Shown here: piece after piece, positions 36,806 to 46,445 of the stretch
How positions within the stretch are numbered: position 1 is the first letter of the stretch
How the letters are laid out: each line of letters opens with the position of its first letter
Assembly (NCBI RefSeq): GCF_002902365.1
Contig: NZ_PPQC01000046.1
Location: 266,926 to 330,925 of the forward strand
Source: Staphylococcus cohnii subsp. cohnii
GTDB taxonomy: Bacteria; Bacillota; Bacilli; Staphylococcales; Staphylococcaceae
Direction of reading: 5' to 3'
Length of the DNA: 64,000 nt
Notes under the pieces: generated by a model
Database searches by the model: none
Told to the model about the DNA's origin: nothing
The model's input: only the letters and a program-made list of their open reading frames with translations
Made by a program: the position numbers and the translations under genes

Positions 36806-37990
36806 TTATTTCAACGCTTTAATAAAACGTTCAACGCCGTCTTTAGCAGTTTGGGGTGCGCAAGCCACATTCATTCTTAAAAACCCTCTGCCTTCTTCAC
36901 CATACTTTGTCCCAGGTTCAAGCGCGACTTTACCTTTTTCTAGTAATTTTGTCATTATTTCTTCTTCAGTCAAGCCAGTTTCTCTATAATCAATCCATAA
37001 CAAATAGGTTGCTTGAGGCTTTTTAATCTTTATTTGTGGTATAGCTTTGGTAATTTCTGAAATAACATAATCCATATTTGAAGAAACAATATTTATGAGC
37101 TCATTAAGCCAATCTTCTCCATGGTTGTAAGCAGATTCTAGTGCAGCTGCTCCAAATGGACTAATACGGTTAACACCTAAACCATGTGCCGTAAAATTAG
37201 CCGCTAATGCTTGTCTAACATCTTTATCAGGCGAAATAATCAGAGCAGCATGAATACCTGCTAGATTAAATGTTTTTGTAGGTGCAGTGCATGTAATGAT
37301 TTTTTGTGCTTCTTTATCAGATGCTAATTTATCAAGAGAAATATGTTGATAACCTGGAAATACCAAATCGGCGTGGATTTCATCTGATAATATTAACACG
37401 TCATATTTAACACAAAGTTCAATCACTTTTTTTAAAGTGTCTTTAGACCAAACAATCCCGCCTGGATTATGCGGGTTGCATAAGATAAACATTTTTACGC
37501 CTTGCTTCAACTTTTCTTCAAAGTCTTCAAAGTCAATCGAGTAATTTCTATCATCTTCTATCAAAGCACGCGTAATTAATTGTCGATTCATACCTGAAGG
37601 TAAATTGGAAAAAGGTGGGTAAACTGGAGGCGTAATTAAAACACTATCTTTTGGAGCCGTAAATGTCTCAATAATTGACGCTATCGCAGGAACTACGCCA
37701 GAATGCGCAAGAATCCAATCTTTCCCAATATGCCACTCATGACGTTTGTTAAACCAAGATTGAATTGCATTTTTACAGTGTTCATCTAAATAAGAATAGC
37801 CAAACACGCCGTGATCGACACAATTTTTCAATGCATCAATTACTGGTTGAGGTGCCTTAAAATCCATATCTGCAATCCACATTGGCAGTATGTCTGAAGC
37901 ATCATCAATATGATACACATCCTCCATCGTATCCCATTTAACTGATCTCGTCTGTTTTCTATTAACAACTTCATTAAAATTATAAGTCAT
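36806..37990 (-). CDS. patB: PatB/MalY-type C-S lyase (cystathionine beta-lyase family)
   Basis: PLP-dependent lyase that cleaves C-S bonds of cystathionine or cysteine conjugates, releasing pyruvate, ammonia and a thiol. The protein of about 394 residues has DMDFKAPQPVIDALK near the N-terminus, LCNPHNPGGIVWSKDTL and ILSDEIHADLVFPG. The Schiff-base Lys is in CTAPTKTFNLAGIHAA. The upstream frame is open to 37999, but AGGAG before ATG 37990 fixes the start. It lies 18 bases after a TDT-family transporter. A PatB of this family in S. hominis produces thioalcohols from Cys-Gly conjugates; whether this one does is unknown. Confidence 0.88.
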   Translation of the reverse strand: MTYNFNEVVNRKQTRSVKWDTMEDVYHIDDASDILPMWIADMDFKAPQPVIDALKNCVDHGVFGYSYLDEHCKNAIQSWFNKRHEWHIGKDWILAHSGVVPAIASIIETFTAPKDSVLITPPVYPPFSNLPSGMNRQLITRALIEDDRNYSIDFEDFEEKLKQGVKMFILCNPHNPGGIVWSKDTLKKVIELCVKYDVLILSDEIHADLVFPGYQHISLDKLASDKEAQKIITCTAPTKTFNLAGIHAALIISPDKDVRQALAANFTAHGLGVNRISPFGAAALESAYNHGEDWLNELINIVSSNMDYVISEITKAIPQIKIKKPQATYLLWIDYRETGLTEEEIMTKLLEKGKVALEPGTKYGEEGRGFLRMNVACAPQTAKDGVERFIKALK

Positions 37991-38008
37991 TACAACCACT
38001 CCTTTATC

Positions 38009-38956
38009 TTAAATCACTTTACTGTTGATTCTTTTTCTCAAAAAAACAATATAACCCAAAATGACATATACCACGGCCAATGACACAAAAATAATTTCAC
38101 ATATCAACATGAATTGTAATAAGGTATGTATTGGGCTCGGAAAACGCATATGATACATAAAATTAAAATAAGCAGTCGCTGTTGTTACCCATGGAAACGT
38201 TAAAGCAGCAAATGAAAATTTAAAATTGATAGCCATTAACTTAGGAATAAACGTTAATGAAACTACAAAAAGTAATTGGGATATGATAAAGCCAAATATC
38301 GTCAATATGAAGTCATCAAATTTTGCACTAATTAAAAAGCCATTAAAACAAAGTGCTGCTGGAGCCGCTATGATGACTGCCATTGGAAATTGGTTTTCGT
38401 TATATAAGCGCCAAGTTTTTTTGATTAAAATAATCGCTATTAATATTATAAAGCAAAAAGTTGCTATATATACCGTGAATTCCCCTAAAACTGGATTAAA
38501 TTCTTTTGCAGTTTCAGATATTACACCTATTCCTACAAATGTGACAAACCAACTCGTATTCGGCAAAACAGTACCTTTGTTAGGTAATATTAGATGATAG
38601 TAAATGAAACCTACGATAATGATGAATTGGATGATAATCGTTAACCACCATAACCATATTAGTATACCTAGATTGACGTTTAAGTGATGCTTTATGATGT
38701 AAATGATTGTCATTAGAGCCATTGGAAAAGTTGGGAAAGTAGCACAGATATTACGATCGCTCAATTCATCCTGTACTGTATTGGGATATAATATGCATTT
38801 TTGTATAAATAACAATAAAATGATACAACTCAATATAAAAAATAACACCGCTAAGCCATGCCAAGTCATATTAAACAGCAAATTACTAAGCGACGCGATC
38901 CCTAATGCTAATCCACAAATAGCTGTTGGTAATACTTTTATCAATTTATAAAACAT
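38009..38956 (-). CDS. TDT-family (TehA-like) transporter
   Basis: Integral membrane protein of 315 residues with about ten helices, resembling tellurite-resistance/dicarboxylate (TDT) transporters. It opens YKLIKVLPTAICGLALGIAS, contains WFVTFVGIGVISETAKEF and ends with a helix before the basic RKRINSKVI. Family members carry malate, sulfite or other anions. It is the first gene of an operon with the C-S lyase patB and a MarR regulator, so export or import of a sulfur compound is possible (inference). The start is ATG 38956 with AAAAGGA upstream. Confidence 0.8.
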   Translation of the reverse strand: MFYKLIKVLPTAICGLALGIASLSNLLFNMTWHGLAVLFFILSCIILLLFIQKCILYPNTVQDELSDRNICATFPTFPMALMTIIYIIKHHLNVNLGILIWLWWLTIIIQFIIIVGFIYYHLILPNKGTVLPNTSWFVTFVGIGVISETAKEFNPVLGEFTVYIATFCFIILIAIILIKKTWRLYNENQFPMAVIIAAPAALCFNGFLISAKFDDFILTIFGFIISQLLFVVSLTFIPKLMAINFKFSFAALTFPWVTTATAYFNFMYHMRFPSPIHTLLQFMLICEIIFVSLAVVYVILGYIVFLRKRINSKVI

Positions 38957-39137
38957 AATTTTTAATCCTTTTATATTATATAGTTATATGATTACTATAC
39001 TATGTCCATACTATTTATGTGTAAAATAAGATTATTATTTCATAACCGTTTTTTCATTTGACTTAATTTATTATGCCTTTATCTGTACATTGATTCAATT
39101 GGTACGCATAGTTGAATGTCTCATTCATATCAGTATA

Positions 39138-39566
39138 TTAATCTTCAATAACGTCTAGTCCTTTGTCTCGCAATTCCTTTATGCTTTTGAGCATTTGATT
39201 AATTTCGCCATCCGAATGTCTTTCCCATGCGCTTAATTCCGCGACAATTTTCAGTGGTTCACTAGAGCGATAAGAAAGCGTTGGATTGCCAGGAAATTTT
39301 TTATCTGTGACATTCGGATCGTCTTCGAACTCTCCTAATGGTTCAACAACATAAATATGCTCTTCTGCTATATCTTTAGACAAAGCAACTGCAAGTTCAG
39401 CTCCCCATTTTGCTGCTTCTAATGTACCAGTGAAATATATATGATTCATAATTCGGTCCTGATAATTAGATTTATACAAAGTATATAATAAATCACCAAT
39501 CTCCAATTTAGCTTTCGTCCCATGTATATATAAATTTTGCCCAAACTGCGCTTTTGTACTGTTCAT
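39138..39566 (-). CDS. arr: NAD-dependent rifampin ADP-ribosyltransferase
   Basis: Inactivates rifamycins by transferring ADP-ribose from NAD to the ansa-chain hydroxyl. The 142-residue size and sequence match the compact Arr family throughout. It has YIHGTKAKLEIGDLL with the first catalytic His (15), NHIYFTGTLEAAKWGAELA with Tyr44, and the EDDPNVTDKKFPGNPT block with the acidic residue at 82-83. The conserved H-Y-D set is intact. It stands alone with AGGGGG before ATG 39566, and no mobile-element sequence is visible nearby. It is therefore probably a resident chromosomal gene. Whether it is expressed highly enough for resistance cannot be judged. Confidence 0.9.
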   Translation of the reverse strand: MNSTKAQFGQNLYIHGTKAKLEIGDLLYTLYKSNYQDRIMNHIYFTGTLEAAKWGAELAVALSKDIAEEHIYVVEPLGEFEDDPNVTDKKFPGNPTLSYRSSEPLKIVAELSAWERHSDGEINQMLKSIKELRDKGLDVIED

Positions 39567-39784
39567 CGTGTAGCCCCCTCATAATCATTAAGCTGTTAAA
39601 TTATTATATGCAATATCTATTGGAAAATACAGACTATAATATCTGAAATTCTCATAGTATAATTAAAGCAAAGGACATTTTAAATTTTTATAACTTTATA
39701 TCATTTTTGAACAATTGCTAATTATAAAAAATAATGAATAACATAGCGGTATTTAAAAAACTTCTCCTTTTTTTATATCTAAAT

Positions 39785-39832
39785 AAAAGCGGGGCTACTA
39801 AACTTCAATTCGTTTAAATAGCCCCGTTTTAT
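39785..39832 (-). terminator. Terminator of the glycerophosphodiesterase gene
   Basis: On the minus strand AAAACGGGGCTA pairs with TAGCCCCGCTTTT and continues TATTTAGA. Confidence 0.8.
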
Positions 39833-39855
39833 ATACGATAATGATATTTAACTTA

Positions 39856-40611
39856 CTAAGCATTAAACCCACTATTTAAATGGACTAACTCATCTGCTTT
39901 ATCTGTAAAGACGCCGTCTACGCCCCAATTTGACAATTGATTTGCCCTCATTTTACTATTTACAGTCCATACATTTAACTCATAACCTGCATTTTTAATT
40001 GAACGCACGCGTGCTTGACTCAGTTTTGCATCTTCTATATTGACAATCGTTGATCCACAATAATCTAAAAGTGTTCTCCAATCACCTGTAAAAGCTGCTG
40101 CTTTAAAAAGAACTGCCCGCTTATATTGTGGCATTAATTGCTGTGATAATTTCAATAAAACAATATTAAAACTAGATAATAAAACGTCCGAGCTTGAATT
40201 TAATGCTTTTAATTTTTCTGCAATTTGTTTAACCATACTTTCTGATAAAGCACTGCCATTTCCACCAGTTACACCCTTTAATTCTATATTTAAATTCATT
40301 TTATATTTATTAGCAAATGCAATCACATCATCAAAAGTCGGTAATTTTTCTTCTGCATACTTTGCATTAAACCAATTACCAGCAGATACATCTTTGATTG
40401 CATCATAATTTAATTGTGTAATTTCACCTATCATATCTGTTGTTCGATCTAAAAAATCGTCATGAATAATGACCAGCTGTTCATCTTTTGTAATTGCAAC
40501 ATCAAGCTCAATCCATTTTAATCCAGTCACATTTGCTGCTGCTTCAAATGCTGCCAACGTATTTTCAGGAGCTTTACTTGATAATCCTCTATGAGCATAA
40601 ACTGTAAACAT
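39856..40611 (-). CDS. Glycerophosphodiester phosphodiesterase
   Basis: Hydrolyses glycerophosphodiesters to glycerol 3-phosphate and an alcohol. The 251-residue protein begins AHRGLSSKAPENTLAAFEAA, with the His-Arg-Gly and Glu of the GDPD active site. WIELDVAITKDEQLVIIHDD (metal ligands and second His) follows. The C-terminal VNVWTVN-type segment is NVWTVNSKMRANQLSNWGVD. No signal peptide, so it is a cytoplasmic UgpQ-like enzyme rather than secreted GlpQ. GGGAAGATG precedes the ATG. Monocistronic with its own terminator. Confidence 0.93.
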   Translation of the reverse strand: MFTVYAHRGLSSKAPENTLAAFEAAANVTGLKWIELDVAITKDEQLVIIHDDFLDRTTDMIGEITQLNYDAIKDVSAGNWFNAKYAEEKLPTFDDVIAFANKYKMNLNIELKGVTGGNGSALSESMVKQIAEKLKALNSSSDVLLSSFNIVLLKLSQQLMPQYKRAVLFKAAAFTGDWRTLLDYCGSTIVNIEDAKLSQARVRSIKNAGYELNVWTVNSKMRANQLSNWGVDGVFTDKADELVHLNSGFNA

Positions 40612-40723
40612 ATCATCTTCCCTTTCAATGTGATTTCAGTGTAATTATGATATGTCATGAACCATAATTCAAATTATCTAAGTTATTATCGACAAAAAAT
40701 CATAGTTTACAGTCGAAAATCAA

Positions 40724-40770
40724 ACAAAAAGTCGCCTTCTACATCCTTAAAAGGATTTCAAAGGCGACCA
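40724..40770 (-). terminator. Terminator of lytM
   Basis: On the minus strand GTCGCCTTTGAAATCC pairs with GGATGTAGAAGGCGAC, then TTTTTGTTTG. Confidence 0.8.
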
Positions 40771-40784
40771 ATATGTGTCGTATA

Positions 40785-41884
40785 TTATGATTTTGAATTT
40801 ACATATGAAGTTGGATCAACAGAATATCCATTACCCACTCCACCTGACATACGTTGGAAATGTAGATGAGGTGCAGTAGAATTTCCTGTGCTTCCTGATA
40901 AACCAATTTGTTGTCCTTCTTTAACTTCTTGGCCAGATTTAACATTTAAAGAATTCATATACATATACCATTGATAGTTATCACTGTTTTTCTCTTGGAT
41001 TGTAACTTGGTTACCACCACCATAATTACTCCAACCACTTTGAATTACAGTACCATCTGCTAGTGAATAAACAGGTGTATTTTCATCCATAGCATAGTCA
41101 ACGCCATAGTGTGCACCACCACCATGGTAGCTACCATAAGGTTGTAATTGACGGTTTTTAGTTAACCAATTGGATGAATGCGTACTATTATTACTACTAC
41201 TGTTTGACGCTGCTACTGATTGTGTATTGTTTTGTTGTGGTGCAGCTTGTTGTTGTGGTGTTGAATCATTACTTGATGTAGCGTTTTGTTGCACATCATT
41301 AGTACCATTATTTTGTGTGTAATTCGTTTCATAATTGTTATTTGTTGATGCGTTATTTTGTGTATTATTTTGTACATTATTTGCTGTATTGTTTACGTTA
41401 TTAGAATTACTTTGTGCTGTTTGTTCAGATTCAGTGCTTTGGTTCGTTGTTGCACTATTATCAACATCATTGTTTTGTGATGGTTGGTTAATGTCATAAC
41501 CTTCTGATTGTACTTCTTCATGACTTTGGTCATCAGTGTAGTTATTATCATCTGAAGCATTTACATTTTCAACGTTTGAAGTGTTAGCACTTTGATTATT
41601 CATTGGGAAATAATAGTAATGATAATTCCCTTCATTATCTATTAAATAGAAATAATATTGTTGTTGATCAAACATAGATTGATCCCAGTTTCCATCTAAT
41701 GTGTGATGATAGTTCCCATTATCATCTTGATCGATATAACCATAGTTAAAATATCACTATTCGCGTGATTGCTTGTATATTGTGTATTTGATTGATTGTT
41801 TTCTGAAGCGTGTGCTTCTCCCTGTGCGACACCAATTGCACCTAAAGATAACGTAGCAATTGTTGCTGTAACCATTTTTTTCAT
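40785..41884 (-). pseudogene. lytM: LytM-like peptidoglycan endopeptidase, interrupted by a frameshift
   Basis: LytM proteins are secreted M23 zinc endopeptidases that cut pentaglycine cross-bridges. The first frame gives a signal peptide (MKKMVTATIATLSLGAIGVA, cleavage near HASE) and then leaves the correct frame near 41745-41755. The second frame carries the typical NYGYIDQDDNGNYHHTLDGN and DGNWDQSMFDQQQYYFYL. A 110-residue Asn/Gln/Ser-rich linker follows, then the M23 domain with GGGAHYGVDYAMDEN and the HxH motif of APHLHFQRM. All catalytic residues are intact. Restoring one T in the run at 41748-41751 joins the frames through SDIFNYGYI. It may be a real mutation or a homopolymer reading error. 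The downstream part alone lacks a signal peptide. Confidence 0.85.
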
Positions 41885-42249
41885 AATTAATAAGTTCTCC
41901 CAAAATTTTTACATACATAATAGTATCAGAGAAACTGTATAAAGAGAATAGCAGAAACTGTTTTTTAATTTGTTAGTAATTTGTTTGTGATGTAACGTAA
42001 ATTTTTTGAAAATTCCTTCTAGATAAGCAGATAGCGTTTCCATTACTTTTAATTGAACCCTATACATCTATATTACAGTTGTTGTAAATCAACTATAACA
42101 GTTAACTTTTTACACTTAACCTCCTAATTTCATATCCATTTTTTCTTAAATATTACAAATTACTTTATCAAAAATTAAAAACAGTGTCTTTTTGGTATGC
42201 TATATTACGTGCTAACATAGAACTATTAATTAAAAGTGAGGGATTCAAC

Positions 42250-43440
42250 ATGTATGAAGTTCATAATAATTATGCAGTAAAAGGATCAAAGACATATATT
42301 AAAGTAATTGTGGCTCTTTTTATTTCTGGATTCACCATATTTTCAATACTTTATAGTGTTCAACCATTAATCCCTCATTTCACAAAATCTTTTAATGTGA
42401 GCGAAACAAAGGCAAGTTTAGCTTTATCATCAGCAACTTTAACACTTGCCTTTGCCATGCTATTTTTCGGAGCCATATCTGAAGTGTTAGGCCGTAAACC
42501 TATAATGATTTTTTCCGTTCTTTCTGTATCCTTACTCGCCTTAATCCAACCATTTTTAACAGATTTCAATACCTTTTTAATTGTACGATTGATACAAGGC
42601 ATATGTTTAGCTGGTTTACCATCAATCGCAATGGCATATATTGGTGAAGAAATTTCTTCGCACAATCTACCTGAAGCGATGGGTATTTATATTAGTGGAA
42701 ACGCTTTTGGTGGTGCCTTTGGAAGAATATTCACCGGCTTTATTTCAAGTATTTATGGATACCAAACTGGCCTAATTTGCATAGGTGTTATCAGTGTCAT
42801 TGCAGCCATTTTATTTACATTTTTACTACCATCATCTAAACATTTTGATAAGCAGCGTTTTTCTGTCAAAGCATTATTAATTAGTTATTATAAACATCTA
42901 ACAAATATTCGATTACTCAAACCTTTTATGATTGGCTTTCTGCTACTTGGTTGTAACATAGCTGCCTTTAACTATATTGGTTTCGTGTTATCAGAAAAGC
43001 CATACAATTTACATGATAGTATCATTAGTTTTATATATTTATTGTTTTTAATAGGTATGATTTCCTCAATACTAAATGCAAAATTACGTACTAAATTAGG
43101 TACTTTAAATGCTTTAAAATTTAGTGTTTTATTGTTAATTTTTGGTATTAACATCACTTTATTACCACCGCTAACATTCAAAATTATTGGCTTAGCCTTT
43201 AGTGTTTATGCTTTTTTTAGTGGTCATGCAATCGCAAGTGCAGTAGTTACCAGTCGTGCGGAAGATCATAAAGCACAGGCTTCTAGCCTCTACTTATTGT
43301 TTTATTATATGGGGTCTTCTGTAGGAGGTACTTTAGCCGGTGTGTTTTATAACTATATTCAATGGCCAGGTGTCGTTTTAATGATTACTAGTTTTATGAT
43401 TATTGCATTCGTTATTTCGCTTACCATTAAGCAAAAATAG
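42250..43440 (+). CDS. MFS transporter, YnfM-like
   Basis: A 396-residue major facilitator with about twelve helices. It carries SVQPLIPHFTKSFNVSETKA, the motif A loop GAISEVLGRKPIMIFS and ISGNAFGGAFGRIFTGFIS. This fits the YnfM/arabinose-efflux-like DHA branch. The longest frame starts at 42184, but GTGAGGG before ATG 42250 fixes the start. Monocistronic with a strong terminator directly after the stop. The substrate is unknown; drug or metabolite efflux is plausible. The 42000-42249 stretch upstream has only AT-rich sequence. Confidence 0.87.
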   Translation: MYEVHNNYAVKGSKTYIKVIVALFISGFTIFSILYSVQPLIPHFTKSFNVSETKASLALSSATLTLAFAMLFFGAISEVLGRKPIMIFSVLSVSLLALIQPFLTDFNTFLIVRLIQGICLAGLPSIAMAYIGEEISSHNLPEAMGIYISGNAFGGAFGRIFTGFISSIYGYQTGLICIGVISVIAAILFTFLLPSSKHFDKQRFSVKALLISYYKHLTNIRLLKPFMIGFLLLGCNIAAFNYIGFVLSEKPYNLHDSIISFIYLLFLIGMISSILNAKLRTKLGTLNALKFSVLLLIFGINITLLPPLTFKIIGLAFSVYAFFSGHAIASAVVTSRAEDHKAQASSLYLLFYYMGSSVGGTLAGVFYNYIQWPGVVLMITSFMIIAFVISLTIKQK

Positions 43441-43480
43441 GCTTGAAAATCTAAAATTTTAGATTTTCAAGCCTTTTTAT
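43440..43480. terminator. Bidirectional terminator
   Basis: GGCTTGAAAATCTAAA pairs with TTTAGATTTTCAAGCC, with T-rich flank, between the convergent MFS and Dus genes. Confidence 0.85.
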
Positions 43481-43495
43481 ATATTCAAACTTTTA

Positions 43496-44473
43496 CTATT
43501 GTATTGTTGTTTCCATATTAGATTCAAATTCATCTAATAGTTCACGTGCTTCGTCAGTCGTATTTGTGCTCATCAGTTGATGTCTTAACTCACTTGCACC
43601 CCTGATACCACGCACATATATTTTAAAGAATCTGCGCAACGGTTTAAACAAGCGTGTTTCTTCTTGTGAATATTTGTCGAACAAATCAAGATGAAGTCTT
43701 AACAAGTCTAAAAGTTCCGCACTCGTATGTTCTCTTGGTTCTTTTTCAAAGGCATAAGGATTATGGAAAATTCCTCGACCAATCATAATGCCATCAATAC
43801 CATGCTTTTCTGCCAGTTCAAGTCCTGTTTTTCTATCTGGAATGTCACCATTTATCGTTAATAATGTGTCTGGTGCAATTTCATCACGCAGTTGTTTTAT
43901 TTCGCCGATTAATTCCCAGTGTGCGTCTACCTTACTCATCTCTCTACGTGTACGAAGGTGGATGGATAGATTCGCAATATCTTGTTTGAAAACATGTTTC
44001 AACCATTCTCTCCACTCATCAATTTCAGAATAACCTAATCGCGTTTTAACACTTACAGGTAGTCCTCCTGCTTTAGATGCTTGAATAATTTCAGCTGCTG
44101 TTTCTGGGCGTAGTATTAAACCTGAACCCTTACCTTTTGTTGCAACATTCGCAACTGGACAACCCATATTCAAATCAATACCTTTAAAACCCATCTCTGC
44201 CATACCAATACTCATTTCACGAAAATGTTCAGGTTTATCTCCCCAAATGTGTGCAACGATGGGTTGTTCGTCTTCTGTAAACGTTAAACGGCCACGTACA
44301 CTGTGTACACCTTCAGGGTGACAAAAGCTTTCCGTATTTGTAAACTCAGTGAAAAAGACATCAGGTCTTCCCGCTTCACTGACCACATGACGAAAGACTA
44401 CATCTGTTACGTCTTCCATAGGCGCCAAAACAAAAAATGGACGCGGTAATTCACGCCAAAAATTTTCTTTCAT
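43496..44473 (-). CDS. dus: tRNA-dihydrouridine synthase family protein
   Basis: FMN-dependent enzyme reducing uridine to dihydrouridine in tRNA. The 325-residue protein has [20 protein letters not shown] at the start and the catalytic Cys loop [37 protein letters not shown], the [16 protein letters not shown] segment and [14 protein letters not shown] with [15 protein letters not shown] form the FMN phosphate site. The C-terminal helical domain is present. Staphylococci have more than one Dus; I cannot assign the position modified. Monocistronic. Confidence 0.92.
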   Translation of the reverse strand: MKENFWRELPRPFFVLAPMEDVTDVVFRHVVSEAGRPDVFFTEFTNTESFCHPEGVHSVRGRLTFTEDEQPIVAHIWGDKPEHFREMSIGMAEMGFKGIDLNMGCPVANVATKGKGSGLILRPETAAEIIQASKAGGLPVSVKTRLGYSEIDEWREWLKHVFKQDIANLSIHLRTRREMSKVDAHWELIGEIKQLRDEIAPDTLLTINGDIPDRKTGLELAEKHGIDGIMIGRGIFHNPYAFEKEPREHTSAELLDLLRLHLDLFDKYSQEETRLFKPLRRFFKIYVRGIRGASELRHQLMSTNTTDEARELLDEFESNMETTIQ

Positions 44474-44754
44474 ATATTTTTTAACCTTCTTATCTATTAT
44501 TATCTCGAATTTTTATTCATGACGATATTACCACAAAAATAAGACTTATACAAAAAGATTTAAACACTCCAAAAAGCAACTCCCAACTAAGACTCATTAC
44601 TTAAATAATTGAAACATCACACACAATCACTAAAAAGTCTATTGTACGCTTGAAAGACTCAGAAAGCAGTTCAAGATATACACATGGAAACAATCTATAC
44701 TATTATTTCTTCATATCTTTAGCAAAAATATCAAAGTTATAAGACAAATTTCAT

Positions 44755-45343
44755 TTAATTCCTAGTCCGATAACTATACATACTACTAAATAAACCTACA
44801 CATAAAATAACAGCAGCAAAAATCAATGCTGCATTGAAGTTCCCTTCGTTTCCAATTAATAACCCAGATAATGCAGGTGCAATCATTTGTCCCAAACTGT
44901 ATATAACAGTCAATATCGCAACTAAGTTCAATCTACTATTATTCTGATACATTAAAGCTTGTGCTTTGGACATAAATAATGTAGTAAGCCCTAAAAACGT
45001 TGAACCAAATAATAATGAACTTAATATTAAACTCAACATACTTTCTGATAATATCGGTAAAATAACACTTATTATTTGTAAAATAAAAGCTAAATACGTT
45101 GCCTTACCATGACCTAAAACATCGGCCAACATAGACCAAAGAATAGTTGATGGTATTGCACCTAATCCAACAAACATCCAACTTAATGCCGCATAATCTG
45201 ACAACGAGGGTATTGATTTAATAATAGCCACTAAAAAAGTGCCCGTAATAATATATCCGGCTCCTTCACAAAAATACGCAATGGAAAGTCAGTAAAAAAT
45301 TTGAATTTTTAAGTAAAATAGTGAGATTAATACGTTTTACCAT
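44755..45343 (-). pseudogene. C-terminal remnant of a YbfB/YjiJ-type MFS transporter
   Basis: The open part from 45231 gives 158 residues equivalent to transmembrane helices 8-12 of a YbfB/YjiJ-family carrier: YAALSWMFVGLGAIPSTILW, MLADVLGHGKATYLAF and ALSGLLIGNEGNFNAA. In the same frame the homology extends upstream to about 45290 as LSIAYFCEGAGYIITGTFLV. There a TGA precedes it, and the preceding residues continue in another frame (VKRINLTILLKNSNFLL). Roughly the first 190 residues of the usual 390 are missing altogether. This is a decayed gene carrying a deletion plus a frameshift. Gene-free 44474-44754 shows no other feature. Confidence 0.75.
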
Positions 45344-45368
45344 CAAAAATGATTGTTAATAAACATAA

Positions 45369-45410
45369 AAAAGACACATAAAAACAGCAGTTTTTATGTG
45401 TCTTTTATTA
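45369..45410. terminator. Bidirectional terminator
   Basis: AAAGACACATAAAAAC pairs with GTTTTTATGTGTCTTT, followed by TATTAG, left of the choloylglycine hydrolase-family gene. Confidence 0.75.
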
Positions 45411-45458
45411 GTTATTTATTATTTAAAGTTCATTCGATACATGTACTCGGTTTGAATT

Positions 45459-46445
45459 TTAGTTCAAACGAGTTATTGCTAATCCTTCAGTTGGCTCAAA
45501 AATCGTCATTTCTTTTTTATTTAGTAAGTCTTCTGATAAATGTAATTCAGTAATTTTATTAGAATTATACCATTTAATATAAAATGTGCGTGTCGTTAAA
45601 TTTAATACGGTTTGATACAAGGTATAATGTAACTCATTTTCTTCATCTCTAACTGCACCTTTAGGTATACTCATGATTTCCAATAATTTAAATGCATTAA
45701 GTATGTCTTGTTCTGGACTATTTGTTGCTTCTTCTAAATAATTTTTCAAGTAAGCAATGCGAATAAATCTCTCTGCTGAAGTATATCCACCTGGTAAGCC
45801 ATACGTGCCGCCTTCATTTCCCAACGATTTCAAATTAATATTAGCAAACTTTTTTTCTTTTGGCTTTTGGGGTGTAATGTTTATGTAATTCTTTAAATTT
45901 TCATAATGCCAATTTAAATCAGGGTTGTTAGTCAAAACGGCAACTGGATTGTCATTAACCACTATTTGACCTTTATTAAAAGTAAGCTCTACTGTTCTAC
46001 CCGTATCATCAGAAATATGATAATGTAACGGTGGAACTTCAGAGAGGTCATTCAGAGTATGCGCCACAACATTGACAGATTGGGCATTTTTTATTAAATC
46101 AGCTATGTTTTTGTTATAACCTAGTATCCAATTTATCACTTCATTTTGAGCAATATTCATATAGCCTGCTTTAGTTTCATTTGCGTAAGAAGCGTAGCCT
46201 CTGAAATATTGTACTGAAACGCCAATGCCATGCTCATTAACACCGTCCCCAAATAAAAAACCTTCCATATCACTGCCTGAACCTACGAAACCATATAATG
46301 TTTCACCTTTATACTCTACACGTGATTCCCAGTAATAGTGACGTGGTTGAACTGCTGGGTTGCCTTTTAATTGATAAACAAAATCCATTGTTCGACCTAA
46401 TATAGCTTGATGATTCTCAGACATAAATGAAAAACCTGTACACAT
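45459..46445 (-). CDS. Choloylglycine hydrolase / penicillin V acylase family protein
   Basis: N-terminal nucleophile amidase of 328 residues, starting MCTGFSFMSENHQAILGRTM, where removal of Met exposes the catalytic Cys2. The Arg of GRTMDF, the Asn of TNNPDLNWHYENLKNY and LPGGYTSAERFIRIAYLKNY with the downstream Arg complete the Ntn set. Members cleave bile salts, penicillin V or N-acyl homoserine lactones. The shorter, YxeI-like staphylococcal enzymes are usually annotated as linear amide C-N hydrolases and their natural substrate is unclear. No signal peptide. Preceded by AAAGGAGC. Confidence 0.88.
   Translation of the reverse strand: MCTGFSFMSENHQAILGRTMDFVYQLKGNPAVQPRHYYWESRVEYKGETLYGFVGSGSDMEGFLFGDGVNEHGIGVSVQYFRGYASYANETKAGYMNIAQNEVINWILGYNKNIADLIKNAQSVNVVAHTLNDLSEVPPLHYHISDDTGRTVELTFNKGQIVVNDNPVAVLTNNPDLNWHYENLKNYINITPQKPKEKKFANINLKSLGNEGGTYGLPGGYTSAERFIRIAYLKNYLEEATNSPEQDILNAFKLLEIMSIPKGAVRDEENELHYTLYQTVLNLTTRTFYIKWYNSNKITELHLSEDLLNKKEMTIFEPTEGLAITRLN

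Noticed and set aside
41200-41500. Repetitive T/G-rich sequence suggesting a tandem repeat or CRISPR-like array
   Set aside because: It encodes the Asn/Gln/Ser-rich linker of LytM on the minus strand; units are irregular and have no spacers.
41964-42000. Possible WalR box (TGTTAG-N5-TGTTTG) before lytM
   Set aside because: Only partial match to the TGTWAH-N5-TGTWAH consensus in an AT-rich stretch, so not called.
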